Shown here: in pieces, positions 1 to 7,859 of the stretch
Layout of the letters: every line of letters begins with the position of its first letter
Numbering within the stretch: position 1 is the first letter of the stretch
Assembly (NCBI RefSeq): GCF_900101335.1
Contig: NZ_FNKA01000003.1
Coordinates: forward strand, 186,001-250,000
Length of the DNA stretch: 64,000 nucleotides
Reading direction: 5' to 3'
Origin: Quadrisphaera sp. DSM 44207
GTDB lineage: Bacteria; Actinomycetota; Actinomycetes; Actinomycetales; Quadrisphaeraceae
The notes under the pieces: generated by a model
The model's database searches: none
What the model saw: only the letters and a program-made list of their open reading frames with translations
Told to the model about the DNA's origin: nothing
Position numbers and translations under genes: made by a program

Positions 1-1084
1 GCATGAGCCGGTCAGCGGCGGCCGCGGCGGCGACCTGGGCGAGCTCGGCCGTGCCGGCCATCGCGCTGGTCCCGGGCCGCTCGATGATCCCGTCGGTGTA
101 GAGCAGCACGAGTTCCCCGGGTGATAGCACGGCGGTGGAGGTGGTGCGCTCGGCGTCCTCCCCGAGCGGCGGGGCGGGGACGGGGTCGAGGTACCGGCTG
201 CCCCTGTCGCCGTCACCGTCGATGACGAGTGGTGGTGAGTGCCCGGCGGTGCAGTACTCGAGGGACCGCTCACCGGGGCGCAAGTGGAGCACGCAGATCG
301 TCGCAGAGCGGGCCTCGGGCACGACCTCGACGAAGCGGTCGAGTGCGCGGACGACGTCGGCCGGGCTCGCCCCTGCGTGCAGGCGCTCCAGGGCCACAGC
401 GCGCAGCTGCGCCATCACCGCCGAGGCGCCCACCCCGTGCCCGACGACGTCACCCACCACCGCGGCCACCACTCCGCTCGGGCGGGGCAGGACGTCGTAC
501 CAGTCCCCGCCGGCGGCCTGCTCCTCTCCGCCGACGACATAGCTGGCCGCCACCTCCACGGAGGGCAGCACCGGCAGCCGGGTCGGCAACAGCGCGCGCT
601 GCACCTCCTCGATCACGTCGGTGGCGCGCCGGTACCGCCGGCCCAGCTCGGCCGCCGCCGCGGCGTCGGCCTCCTGCTGGCGGACGGTGGCCGTGACGTC
701 ACGGCCGACGCCGACGACGCCGACGATCGCACCGTGCCGGTCCCGGAACGGGCTGACCTCGAAGTCCAGGACGATCTCCTGCTGGTGCCCGTGCGGCGTG
801 GCCACGCCCAGGCGCATCCGGTGGAACAGCGCCTGCTCGCCCACGTAGGCGCGGTCGAAGATGCCGATGATCCCCTGGTCCTCGCTGCCGCCGAGGAAGT
901 CCGCGGCGCGCATGCCGACGGGGTTGAACCCGCCCAAGACTTGGAGGAACTCGGCGTTGAGGGCCGCAGCCCGGTGCTCGGGACCCTCGTAGACGATCAC
1001 GTACCAGGGCAGCTGGTGCAGAACCGCAGAGCGCACACGGTCACTGCCGACGCCGTCATCGACAGGCAGCTCAGACTCGTCCAC
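1..1084 (-). CDS. PAS domain - SpoIIE-type PP2C serine phosphatase (3' end cut by window)
   Basis: The minus strand reads open from a GTG at 1084 to the window edge (361 codons). A GGGGAG ribosome site lies 4 bases before the GTG. The first ~130 residues form a PAS sensor domain (LPWYVIVYEG near the start, FRDRHG near its end). The rest is a SpoIIE/RsbU-type PP2C phosphatase with the metal-site signatures GGDWYD and GDVVGHG and the late LLYTDGIIE. Such phosphatases dephosphorylate anti-anti-sigma factors in partner-switching stress pathways. That is family knowledge; no partner gene is visible here. Only the last part of the catalytic domain is missing. It is divergent from a GAF-ANTAR regulator. 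Confidence 0.9.
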   Translation of the reverse strand, partial: MDESELPVDDGVGSDRVRSAVLHQLPWYVIVYEGPEHRAAALNAEFLQVLGGFNPVGMRAADFLGGSEDQGIIGIFDRAYVGEQALFHRMRLGVATPHGHQQEIVLDFEVSPFRDRHGAIVGVVGVGRDVTATVRQQEADAAAAAELGRRYRRATDVIEEVQRALLPTRLPVLPSVEVAASYVVGGEEQAAGGDWYDVLPRPSGVVAAVVGDVVGHGVGASAVMAQLRAVALERLHAGASPADVVRALDRFVEVVPEARSATICVLHLRPGERSLEYCTAGHSPPLVIDGDGDRGSRYLDPVPAPPLGEDAERTTSTAVLSPGELVLLYTDGIIERPGTSAMAGTAELAQVAAAAAADRLM

Positions 1085-1390
1085 TCAGCTCCCCGTCCTG
1101 TCCGATGTCGTCACCGCACGCACGCCCGGAGCGCAGGCCTCCGCCGCGTCCGGTCGCTGCCAAGGCTCCCCCGCCGGCGCGCGCGCTTCACGAGGTCGTT
1201 CTACCTGGTGATGGCACACCGAGCATCCGCCGGGTCGTCAGCTCCAGTTGCGGGCGCTGACGCGACCACCGCGCTTCCCGTTACCGCGCGGTCGCCGTAC
1301 TCTCCATCCGAGCACTCACCAGACCTGCTGCCCACGCGCGCCGCCGCCGGCCGTGGTGGTGGCAGGGGTCGACTCCCAGGACGGCGGCGC
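1085..1390. other. Divergent intergenic region
   Basis: These 306 bases separate the phosphatase start from the GAF-ANTAR start. I see no gene. A possible -10 box for the rightward gene is TACTCT at 1298-1303. Upstream promoter elements are not recognisable. Confidence 0.5.
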
Positions 1391-2227
1391 ATGGCCGAAG
1401 ACGAGCCCACCCCATCGGGACGCAGCACCGCAGGTCCGGAGCCCATGCGGGGGCACCGACTCAGCACGGAGGAGCCCCCCGACGCCACCTCCTCCGGCGA
1501 CGGGGGCGGTGAGCGATCGCTGACGGAGCCATCCCGAGCCTGGGCGGAACTCGCCCGGATCCCGCTGAGCGACCTGACCCTCACCCAAGTCATGCAGCGC
1601 GTCGCGGAGCTGGCCCGGGCCACCATTCCCGGCGCCGATGACGTCTCCGTCACCCTCATCAAGGACGGCAGGCCCGCCAGCGTGGCCTTCACCGGTGACC
1701 TCGCCGTGCACCTCGACGAGCGCCAGTACGAGCGCGGCTTCGGCCCGTGCACCGATGCCGCCACCGCCGGCACGCTGATCAGCATCGCCGACGTGGGCGA
1801 CGACGACCGCTACCCCGACTACAACCGTGCCGCCGCCAGGGCCGGGGTCCGCTCCTCCCTGTCGGTGGGCATGCCCGTGCCCCAGCGCACCGTCGGCGGC
1901 ATGAACCTCTACAGCCGCACCGCAGGCGTCTTCGACGACGCCGCGGTCGAAGCCGCGCAGGTCTTCGTCGACTACGCCGCCGTCGCCCTGATCAACGCGG
2001 ACCTGCTCGACTCCTCCACGCGACTGGCCCGCCAGATGGAACAGGCCATGGTCAACCGCGCCACCATCGAGCAGGCCAAAGGCATCCTCATCGCCCACTT
2101 CCGCGTCAGCCCGGACGAGGCGTTCACCCATCTCGCACGCCAGTCCCAGCACGCCAACCGAAAGCTCCACGACATCGCCGCCGAGATCGTGCGAAACGCC
2201 GGGCGCGGCCAGGCACCGGCCCGCTAG
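1391..2227 (+). CDS. GAF and ANTAR domain-containing antitermination regulator
   Basis: 278 residues. An N-terminal ~60-residue charged, disordered stretch is followed by a GAF domain (about 65-205: VSVTLIKDGRP, GFGPCTDA, SSLSVGMPV). A C-terminal ANTAR RNA-binding domain covers about 215-270 (ATIEQAKGILIAHF, DEAFTHLARQSQ). ANTAR proteins bind paired hexaloops in nascent RNA and prevent termination; the GAF domain presumably senses a ligand. The ATG at 1391 has an AGGA 9 bases upstream; an in-frame ATG at 1445 is an alternative. The divergent PAS-SpoIIE phosphatase suggests a shared stress-signalling theme, which is inference. Confidence 0.9.
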   Translation: MAEDEPTPSGRSTAGPEPMRGHRLSTEEPPDATSSGDGGGERSLTEPSRAWAELARIPLSDLTLTQVMQRVAELARATIPGADDVSVTLIKDGRPASVAFTGDLAVHLDERQYERGFGPCTDAATAGTLISIADVGDDDRYPDYNRAAARAGVRSSLSVGMPVPQRTVGGMNLYSRTAGVFDDAAVEAAQVFVDYAAVALINADLLDSSTRLARQMEQAMVNRATIEQAKGILIAHFRVSPDEAFTHLARQSQHANRKLHDIAAEIVRNAGRGQAPAR

Positions 2228-2385
2228 GTCGACCTCGACCCTGTGTGCACGACTGAGCGATGTCGATACTCACGTCGAGCAGCTCGAGCCTCCGCCATCA
2301 TCGGCGCTGTGGACATGGCTCCTGCGGACGCGCTGCGCGACACGACCACAAGTGGGCGGCGGAGCGGAAGAAGGGACGTCGTCGG

Positions 2386-2421
2386 TGCCCCCGGCAGGAT
2401 TCGAACCTGCGACCGTCGGAT
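2386..2421 (-). pseudogene. tRNA 3' fragment (candidate att site)
   Basis: Minus-strand sequence gives a perfect T-arm (GCAGG, loop TTCGAAT, CCTGC) followed by the acceptor strand CGGGGGC, discriminator A and CC. No D-arm, anticodon arm or 5' acceptor strand is found upstream, so it cannot be a functional tRNA. It resembles the 3' end of tRNA-Arg(CCT) at 3389-3461, with the same acceptor strand and T-loop but a different, internally compensated T-stem. It may be the distal att copy of the element or its chromosomal counterpart. Confidence 0.65.
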
Positions 2422-2464
2422 CGGCGACCCGCCACTCGCCTGCGGTGTCGGTGACGACGTAGAC

Positions 2465-2488
2465 GACGACGGCTGATCAGCCGTCGTC
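2465..2488. repeat. Perfect 24-bp palindrome
   Basis: The two 12-base halves (GACGACGGCTGA and its exact reverse complement) meet with no spacer. There is no T-run, so it is not a typical intrinsic terminator. It lies between the tRNA fragment and the integrase remnant and could be a binding site or a leftover of the mobile element. Confidence 0.6.
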
Positions 2489-2993
2489 CTGCACATTCAC
2501 GAGCGTGACGCCTGGACACGAGAGGGCTCCTCGACTGGCCCCTGGACCCAGCAGGTGCGCGGGCCCGTGCCGTAGCCCGGGTGGCGGCCTCTCGCGAGAA
2601 CGCCGGCAGGGGACCGCCTCGCCGGCTCAGCCCGCCTGCCAGCACCGCACCTTGGTACACGTGTTCGAAACCCGAAGAGGCTGAGGCTTGCCGAGCCTCT
2701 TGCCCACGGCGTTGCCCGCCCTGTCCCGAGGTCGCTGACCCCGTCCGTGCCGCCGACAGCGGTTCGGCGCGGCTACTTGCGGGCGGGCGGGGACGCCCAG
2801 CTGGTCACCGCAGATGCCGGCCGCTGCCGCGACGAGGCCCTCGGCAGGACCAGGCCGGCTCACTGGCTCGGGACAGCCGCAGGCGGCGGCAGAGTCATCA
2901 GACAGGGGTGATCGACATGACGGCACCCGCCGGCCCCGTCCAGCGCTGGACCTCCGGGCGGTCGCTCGGCTGCGCGCTCACCGGGGGAACGTC

Positions 2994-3102
2994 GTGAAAG
3001 GGCTCGTCTCGGCCGCCGTCATGCTGCCTGCCGCGGTGGTGCTGTTGACGGGTGGCGCCATCGGCAGCGTCCCGGCGTCCTCGGCGCCGGCGGGCGGGCC
3101 TG
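2994..3102 (+). pseudogene. Possible N-terminal stub of a secreted protein
   Basis: A GTG at 2994 overlaps (GTGA) the TGA at 2995-2997 of a short upstream frame that has an ATG at 2918. That is the usual sign of translational coupling in an operon. The frame begins like a signal peptide: a lysine, then a hydrophobic run (AAVMLPAAVVLLTGGA). It then runs into the integrase fragment, which is in another frame. My reading is a deletion scar joining the start of one mobile-element gene to the end of the integrase gene. Weakly supported. Confidence 0.3.
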
Positions 3103-3105
3103 GCT

Positions 3106-3327
3106 GGGCTGACCCCTCACGAGCTGCGGCACACCGCCGCGAGCCTCGCAGTCTCCGCCGGCGCCAACGTCAGAGCCGTGCAGCGGATGCTCGGGCACGC
3201 CTCCGCCGCCATGACCCTCGACGTCCACGCGGACCTCTTCGACGCCGACCACGGCGACGTCGCCGAGCGCCTCGACGAGGCCATCCGCGCACAGGTGCTG
3301 CGGACCGGTGCGGACCAGATGCGGACC
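3106..3327 (+). pseudogene. Tyrosine recombinase (phage integrase) C-terminal fragment
   Basis: Only ~74 codons of the catalytic domain remain. The HxxR box is present (TPHELRHTAASLAVSAGAN), and so is the LGH box (VQRMLGHASAAMTLD). The nucleophilic tyrosine expected in a DVYADLF-type motif is replaced by histidine (DVHADLF, about 3217-3237). The N-terminal SAM-like domain and first catalytic arginine are missing, there is no start, and the frame stays open past the end of the homology. It is therefore an inactive remnant. Its position just before the 3' end of tRNA-Arg is where integrases of tRNA-integrating actinobacterial elements normally lie. Confidence 0.85.
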
Positions 3328-3388
3328 TGGAGCGGTCCCGCGCCCCGTCGGGGCGCCTGCTGGGCGCCGTCGCTGCAGGTCAGAGAGG

Positions 3389-3461
3389 TGCCCCCGGCCA
3401 GATTCGAACTGGCGACACACGGTTTAGGAAACCGATGCTCTATCCCCTGAGCTACGGGGGC
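3389..3461 (-). tRNA. tRNA-Arg (anticodon CCT)
   Basis: 73 bases without an encoded full CCA (CC then T follows the discriminator). The acceptor stem pairs GCCCCCG with CGGGGGC. The D-arm region reads TAGCTCAGGGGATAGAGC. The anticodon loop is TTCCTAA, giving CCT, which reads AGG. The T-arm is GCCAG-TTCGAAT-CTGGC. The anticodon stem has four clean pairs plus a terminal U-U. This tRNA is a common integration target, and an integrase remnant lies directly at its 3' side. Confidence 0.93.
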
Positions 3462-3546
3462 GGGGACGGCGCGGACACGCTACCGCCCCGGGGGGCCGTC
3501 CCGGCGCGCCGACCCCGGGGGCGAGACGAGCGTGCGCGCTGACGAC

Positions 3547-3552
3547 TAGCGT
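3547..3552 (+). promoter_or_regulatory. -10 box of a probable leaderless promoter
   Basis: TAGCGT lies 6 bases before the GTG at 3559, so transcription would start at or next to the start codon. No Shine-Dalgarno sequence is present. Confidence 0.5.
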
Positions 3553-3558
3553 GGGGCG

Positions 3559-6500
3559 GTGCGCGGTGAGCCGGTGGACGACGGGGCCCGGGGCGGTCCC
3601 GTCGGCGCCGACAGCCCTGCAGCGGGCGAGGAGCGGGCGCGCGCCATCGCGCCGCCGGTGCTGACCGACGCGCTCGCCGTGTGGCGCCGCGAGCTGGCCG
3701 GCCTCGGGGGCCCGGAGCCGCTGATGAGCTTCCGCGACCTGCACGAGGGCTCGCTCGACCTCTCCACGGCCCACCCATCGGGCATCGCGATGTTCCTCGC
3801 CGGGCGCCCGACGCGGCTGTCGCACATGTTCCGCGAGCCGGGCGTGCTGGGCGACACGCGCCGGCGCGCCCGCGCGATCCGGCAGGCCGCCGCGGCCCTG
3901 AGCGACGAGCACGGTCTGCGCGCGTGCGTGCTCGCCGTCGGCCTGGCCTCCTGGCGCGACGCCGAGACCGGGGACGTCGTGAGCACCCCGGTGCTGCTGC
4001 GGCCCCTGGAGCTGCGCCCGCGCGGCTCCGGGCAGGTCGACTACGAGCTCGACCTCGGCGGCGCCGTGCGCACCAACCCCGCCCTCGTGCGGGAGCTGCA
4101 GCGGCGCGGCGTGGCCGTGGACCCGCAGGCCCTCGCCGCCCTCGCCGGCCACCAGCACGGCTTCGACCCCACCCCCACGCTGGAGCGCCTGCGCACCCTC
4201 ACGCGCCTGCAGGCGCCCGGCGTGGAGATCCGCACCGCCCTGCTCGTGACGGCCCTGGTGGACGTCGCCCCCGCGCTCGTGGCGGAGCTGGACCGCTCGG
4301 CCGCCGCGCTGGCCGAGTGCGACGTCGCCCTGGCGCTGGCGGGGGACCCGGCGGCCCGGGTGCGGCTGCAGGAGCAGGACGCCGCGCTGCCACCGGCGGC
4401 GCCGGGCGACGGCTCCGCGGCGGCCGACCTGCGGGTCCTCGCCCTCGACCCGCACCAGCGGCGCGTGCTGGACGCCGTCCTGGCCGGGGCGTCGCTGCGC
4501 GTGGAGGCCGGCCCCGGCACGGGCGCGACCCAGCTGGTCGCGGCGGCCGTGGCGGCCCTCGCCGGCTCCGGGCGGCGCGTGCTGCTCGTGCCCGGGCAGC
4601 AGGTGGAGGCCGAGGACGTCGCGCGCCGCCTCGCCGGCCTGGGCCTGGCCGACCTCGTCGGCGACCCCGCCGGGGCGCTCGACGCCCGCGCCACCGGCCC
4701 GCTGGCCCGGGTGCACGCCGAGCCGGAGCGCCTCGCGCGCCCCGACCGCGACCCCGCCGCGGAGCTGCGCGCCCACCACCGGGCCCTGCACGCCGTGCGC
4801 GAGCCGTGGGGGGTCAGCGCGCTCGACGCGCTGCACGCCCTGACCGCCCTGGAGGGCCCGCCCACCGGCGTGCGCCTGTCCGCGCTGGCGCTGCGCCAGC
4901 TGGACGCGCAGGCGTGCGACCAGGCCGCCGAGCAGCTGGCCGAGGCCATCGAGCTCGGCGCGCTGACCGTGCACACCGGCGACAGCCCGTGGGCCGGCGC
5001 GTCCCTGACCCGCAGCGAGGACGCCGCCGCGGCGCTGTCGACCGTGCGCGCCCTCCACGACCACCTCGTGCCCTCGCTGCGCGCCCAGGCCGCCGCGCTG
5101 GCCGCAGCCAGCGGCCTGCGCGCGCCGCAGTCCGTCGTCGAGTGCGCCGACCAGCTGCAGCTGCTCACCGCCGTGCGCGAGGACCTCGACCTGTTCACCC
5201 CGGCGGTCTTCGAGCGGCCCCTGGACGACCTGCTCGACGCCACCGCCTCCAGCTCCGACCGCGGCGAGCGGGGCGTGCGCATGGGCATCCTCGAGCGGCG
5301 CCGCCTGGAGCGGGCCGCGCGCGAGCTGCTGCGCCCCGGCGTCCTGCCGCAGGACCTGCACGCGGCGCTCGCGGCGGCCGAGGCCAGCCGCCGGGCGTGG
5401 ACGGCCTGGCAGGACCCGGAGGCCGCCGGCCTGCTGCCCGCGGTGCCGCAGGGCGTGCCCGCCGCGGAGGTCGCCTGCACCGAGGTCGTCGACCACCTGG
5501 CGTGGCTGCAGCAGGTGCTCGCGCCCACGGCCGGCGGCGGGGACCTGCTCGCCACCCCCTGGGAGGCGCTGCTGCAGCGGCTGGAGACCCTCGCCGGGGA
5601 CGACAGCGCCCTGGTGGACCTGCCGCGCCGCACCTCCCTGGTGCGCCAGCTGCGCGCCCGCGGGCTGGGCCCGCTGCTGGAGGACCTGCGCGAGCGCCAG
5701 GTGCCGGCGCAGGACGCCCCCCGCGAGCTGCTGCGCGTGTGGTGGCGCTCGGTGCTCGACGCCGTCCTGGCCGAGGAGCCCGTGCTGGCGGGCCTGGACC
5801 CGGGCCGGCGCGCCGAGGTCGTCGCGGCGCTCGCCGCCGACGAGCGCCGCCGCGTCGCGGCCGCCGTGCGCCGGGTGCGCGACGCCACGGCGCTCGCGGG
5901 CGCGCCGCCGTGCCGCGTCTGCAGCCCCCTCGCGCTGCCGCACGACGTCCCGCCGTCCGAGCGCCAGGACGTCGTGGTGCTGGTCGCCGCCCACCGCACC
6001 GGCGTGCCCGAGGCGGTGCTGGCGGTGGCCTCCGCGCGCCAGGTGGTCGTCGTCGGCGACCCGGGGGGCCTGCCGCCCGCGCCCGTCGCCCCGCGCCCGG
6101 GCACCACCGCCGTCAGCAGCCGCGACAGCGTCTTCTCGGCCCTGGCCGGCGTCCTGCCCACCCTCGAGCTGGACCACCAGCACCGCATGCCCGCGCAGCT
6201 GGCCGAGCTCGCGCGCCTGGTGCCGGGGGCCCGCACCGGCTCCAGCGCCGTGCCCGCCGCCCCCGGGTCGGCCGCCGCGCGCCTGGACCTCGTCGCCGAG
6301 CCGACCGGGCGGCCCGACGAGGAGGGCGTCGTCGAGAGCCCCGAGGGGGAGGTGGCGCGCGTCGTCGAGCTCGTCACCGAGCACGCGCGCACCCGCCCGT
6401 CGGAGTCCCTCGCCGTGATCGCGCTCACCCGCCCGCACGCGCGGCGGATCGCCGACGCCCTGCGGGCCGTGCTGCCCGAGCGGCCCGACCTGGCCCGCTA

Positions 6501-7569
6501 CCTCAGTGGCGCCGACGCCGGCCAGCGCGGCCTGCGGCCCCCGGAGCCCTTCGTCGTCACCGACGTCGAGCGCTGCGCGGACACCGTGCGCGACGCCGTC
6601 GTCGTCAGCGTCGGCTTCGGCATCACCCCCCTCGGGCGGTTCGTGCACCGCCTCGGCCCCCTCGACGAGCCCGAGGGGCACCGGCGGCTGGCGGTCGCGC
6701 TGACCCGCGCGCGCCTGCGCCTGACCGTGGTCAGCTGCGTGGCGGGCTCGGCCCTGGACGAGGGGCGGCTGCGCTCGGACGGCGGCCTGGCGCTGCGCCG
6801 GGTGCTGCTCGCCCTGGAGGCCGCCGACGCCGCGGCGCGCGCCGGCGCCGAGCGCGCGCGGGCCGGCGGCTCCGACGTCCACCCCCTCGCGGCGGAGGCC
6901 GCCGACCCGCTGCTGGCGCGGCTCGCGCAGCGCCTGTCGGCGCGGGGCCTGCGCGCGCGCCCCGGCGCGTCGGTGCCCGACCTCGTCGTCCAGCCCGGCC
7001 GCGGCGAGTCGCCCGCGGTCGCGGTGATCACCGACCTGCCGGACGCGCCCGACGACGCCGACCCCGGCGCGGGCGGCGACCTGCTGCACCGCGAGCTGCT
7101 GCTGCCCGAGGAGCTGGCCCGCTTCGGCTGGCGCACCGTGCGGCTGGGGGCCGTGGACCTGTTCGCCGATCCGGACGCCGCGGCCCGGCGCGTGCAGCGC
7201 GAGCTCGAGGCGGTGCGTCCGTCCTCGCCCGCCTCCGGGCCCGTCGTCCCCGACGAGGCGCTGCTCGCGCCGCCGGGCGACGGCGCCGCGGCTGCCGAGC
7301 AGGAGCCCGGCGCGCCGGTGCCCGCAGGCGCGGAGGAGCCGGACGACGCGGGCGGGGGTCCGCTCGAGCCGGGCCCGGACGGTGCGGATCCCGGTGACGC
7401 GGGCCCGGACCGGCTGGGCTCGACCGGGCACGGCCAGGACGCCCACGGCCAGGACGGGCACGGCCAGGACGGGCACGGCCAGGACGGCGGGGGAGCGGCC
7501 GCCTCGGGGCAGGTCGACCTCACGGTGGGCTCGGCCGACGCGCGCCCCTCGCGGGAGTCCGTGCGGTGA
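3559..7569 (+). CDS. DUF4011-type superfamily 1 helicase-like protein with degenerate ATPase motifs
   Basis: 1,336 residues. An N-terminal DUF4011-like region (about 30-240) precedes a superfamily 1 helicase core (from ~295) and a C-terminal restriction-endonuclease-like region (about 1110-1220, ending RFGWRTVRLGAVDLF). The core keeps the family outline: LDPHQRRVLDA (Q-motif-like), VVVVGDPGGLPP (motif III), LELDHQHRM and LAVALTRAR (motif VI). The P-loop, however, reads GPGTGATQ near residue 317 instead of GPxGTGKS. The expected DEAS of motif II is VAAH near 806. ATP hydrolysis is therefore doubtful. Residues 1290-1309 carry a fourfold GHGQD-type repeat. The GTG start follows a -10 box by 6 bases (leaderless). 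It overlaps the next small gene by 4 bases. Confidence 0.85.
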   Translation: MRGEPVDDGARGGPVGADSPAAGEERARAIAPPVLTDALAVWRRELAGLGGPEPLMSFRDLHEGSLDLSTAHPSGIAMFLAGRPTRLSHMFREPGVLGDTRRRARAIRQAAAALSDEHGLRACVLAVGLASWRDAETGDVVSTPVLLRPLELRPRGSGQVDYELDLGGAVRTNPALVRELQRRGVAVDPQALAALAGHQHGFDPTPTLERLRTLTRLQAPGVEIRTALLVTALVDVAPALVAELDRSAAALAECDVALALAGDPAARVRLQEQDAALPPAAPGDGSAAADLRVLALDPHQRRVLDAVLAGASLRVEAGPGTGATQLVAAAVAALAGSGRRVLLVPGQQVEAEDVARRLAGLGLADLVGDPAGALDARATGPLARVHAEPERLARPDRDPAAELRAHHRALHAVREPWGVSALDALHALTALEGPPTGVRLSALALRQLDAQACDQAAEQLAEAIELGALTVHTGDSPWAGASLTRSEDAAAALSTVRALHDHLVPSLRAQAAALAAASGLRAPQSVVECADQLQLLTAVREDLDLFTPAVFERPLDDLLDATASSSDRGERGVRMGILERRRLERAARELLRPGVLPQDLHAALAAAEASRRAWTAWQDPEAAGLLPAVPQGVPAAEVACTEVVDHLAWLQQVLAPTAGGGDLLATPWEALLQRLETLAGDDSALVDLPRRTSLVRQLRARGLGPLLEDLRERQVPAQDAPRELLRVWWRSVLDAVLAEEPVLAGLDPGRRAEVVAALAADERRRVAAAVRRVRDATALAGAPPCRVCSPLALPHDVPPSERQDVVVLVAAHRTGVPEAVLAVASARQVVVVGDPGGLPPAPVAPRPGTTAVSSRDSVFSALAGVLPTLELDHQHRMPAQLAELARLVPGARTGSSAVPAAPGSAAARLDLVAEPTGRPDEEGVVESPEGEVARVVELVTEHARTRPSESLAVIALTRPHARRIADALRAVLPERPDLARYLSGADAGQRGLRPPEPFVVTDVERCADTVRDAVVVSVGFGITPLGRFVHRLGPLDEPEGHRRLAVALTRARLRLTVVSCVAGSALDEGRLRSDGGLALRRVLLALEAADAAARAGAERARAGGSDVHPLAAEAADPLLARLAQRLSARGLRARPGASVPDLVVQPGRGESPAVAVITDLPDAPDDADPGAGGDLLHRELLLPEELARFGWRTVRLGAVDLFADPDAAARRVQRELEAVRPSSPASGPVVPDEALLAPPGDGAAAAEQEPGAPVPAGAEEPDDAGGGPLEPGPDGADPGDAGPDRLGSTGHGQDAHGQDGHGQDGHGQDGGGAAASGQVDLTVGSADARPSRESVR
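7426..7485 (+). repeat. 15-bp tandem repeat, four copies
   Basis: The unit GGGCACGGCCAGGAC is repeated four times (the second copy has GCC for GGG at its start). It lies in frame in the disordered tail of the helicase-like gene and encodes G/A-H-G-Q-D units. Confidence 0.9.
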
Positions 7570-7787
7570 CCGCCGCGGCGGGTGGGCCGCCGGAGACCGG
7601 AGCGGGTGGTGCGGCTCGCCGGCGCGGGCCGCGCCGCGCGGTGCGGGCTGCCACCGGCGGCAGCGCCGATCCGGACGCCGGGGCGAGCGGCGCCGGCGCC
7701 GACGACGCGGACGCCGGCTGGGAGCGGCCCGGGGCCGCTGGGGACGACGAGCGCTGGCTGCGCGAGCGTCCTCCGCACTGGGGCTGA
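7566..7787 (+). CDS. Small conserved-looking hypothetical protein
   Basis: 73 residues, starting at a GTG that overlaps the stop of the helicase-like gene (GTGA), so it is probably translationally coupled to it. The protein is disordered and rich in Ala, Gly, Arg and Asp, and ends in DERWLRERPPHWG. As I recall, similar C-terminal tails (RWLRE..RPPHW) are common on small actinobacterial proteins of unknown function. No domain or membrane segment is visible. The coupling is the best evidence that it is real. Confidence 0.65.
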   Translation: MTAAAGGPPETGAGGAARRRGPRRAVRAATGGSADPDAGASGAGADDADAGWERPGAAGDDERWLRERPPHWG

Positions 7788-7859
7788 GCCGCTCCCGGCC
7801 TGCGCTCGCGCGGGCTGAGCTCAGCGCGGGCTCGGGCTCGGGCTCGGACCGGGCTCGGG

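Larger units (their letters stand above)
2228..3388. other. Degenerate region: remnant of an integrative element
   Basis: About 1.16 kb with no intact gene. It contains a tRNA 3' fragment, a perfect palindrome, a short coupled reading-frame remnant with a signal-peptide-like start, and the C-terminal catalytic part of a tyrosine integrase ending about 60 bases before the 3' end of an intact tRNA-Arg. The two tRNA 3' ends point the same way, as the att repeats of an element integrated in a tRNA gene would. The interior appears almost entirely deleted. Confidence 0.6.

Noticed and set aside
239-1390. Long plus-strand frame joined to the GAF-ANTAR gene
   Set aside because: It lies opposite the PAS-SpoIIE phosphatase, whose protein motifs are clear on the minus strand; the plus frame is a shadow.
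3424-7476. 1,350-codon minus-strand frame
   Set aside because: Composition of a GC-rich antisense shadow (Arg/Gly/Ala/His) with no domain; the plus strand encodes the helicase-like protein.
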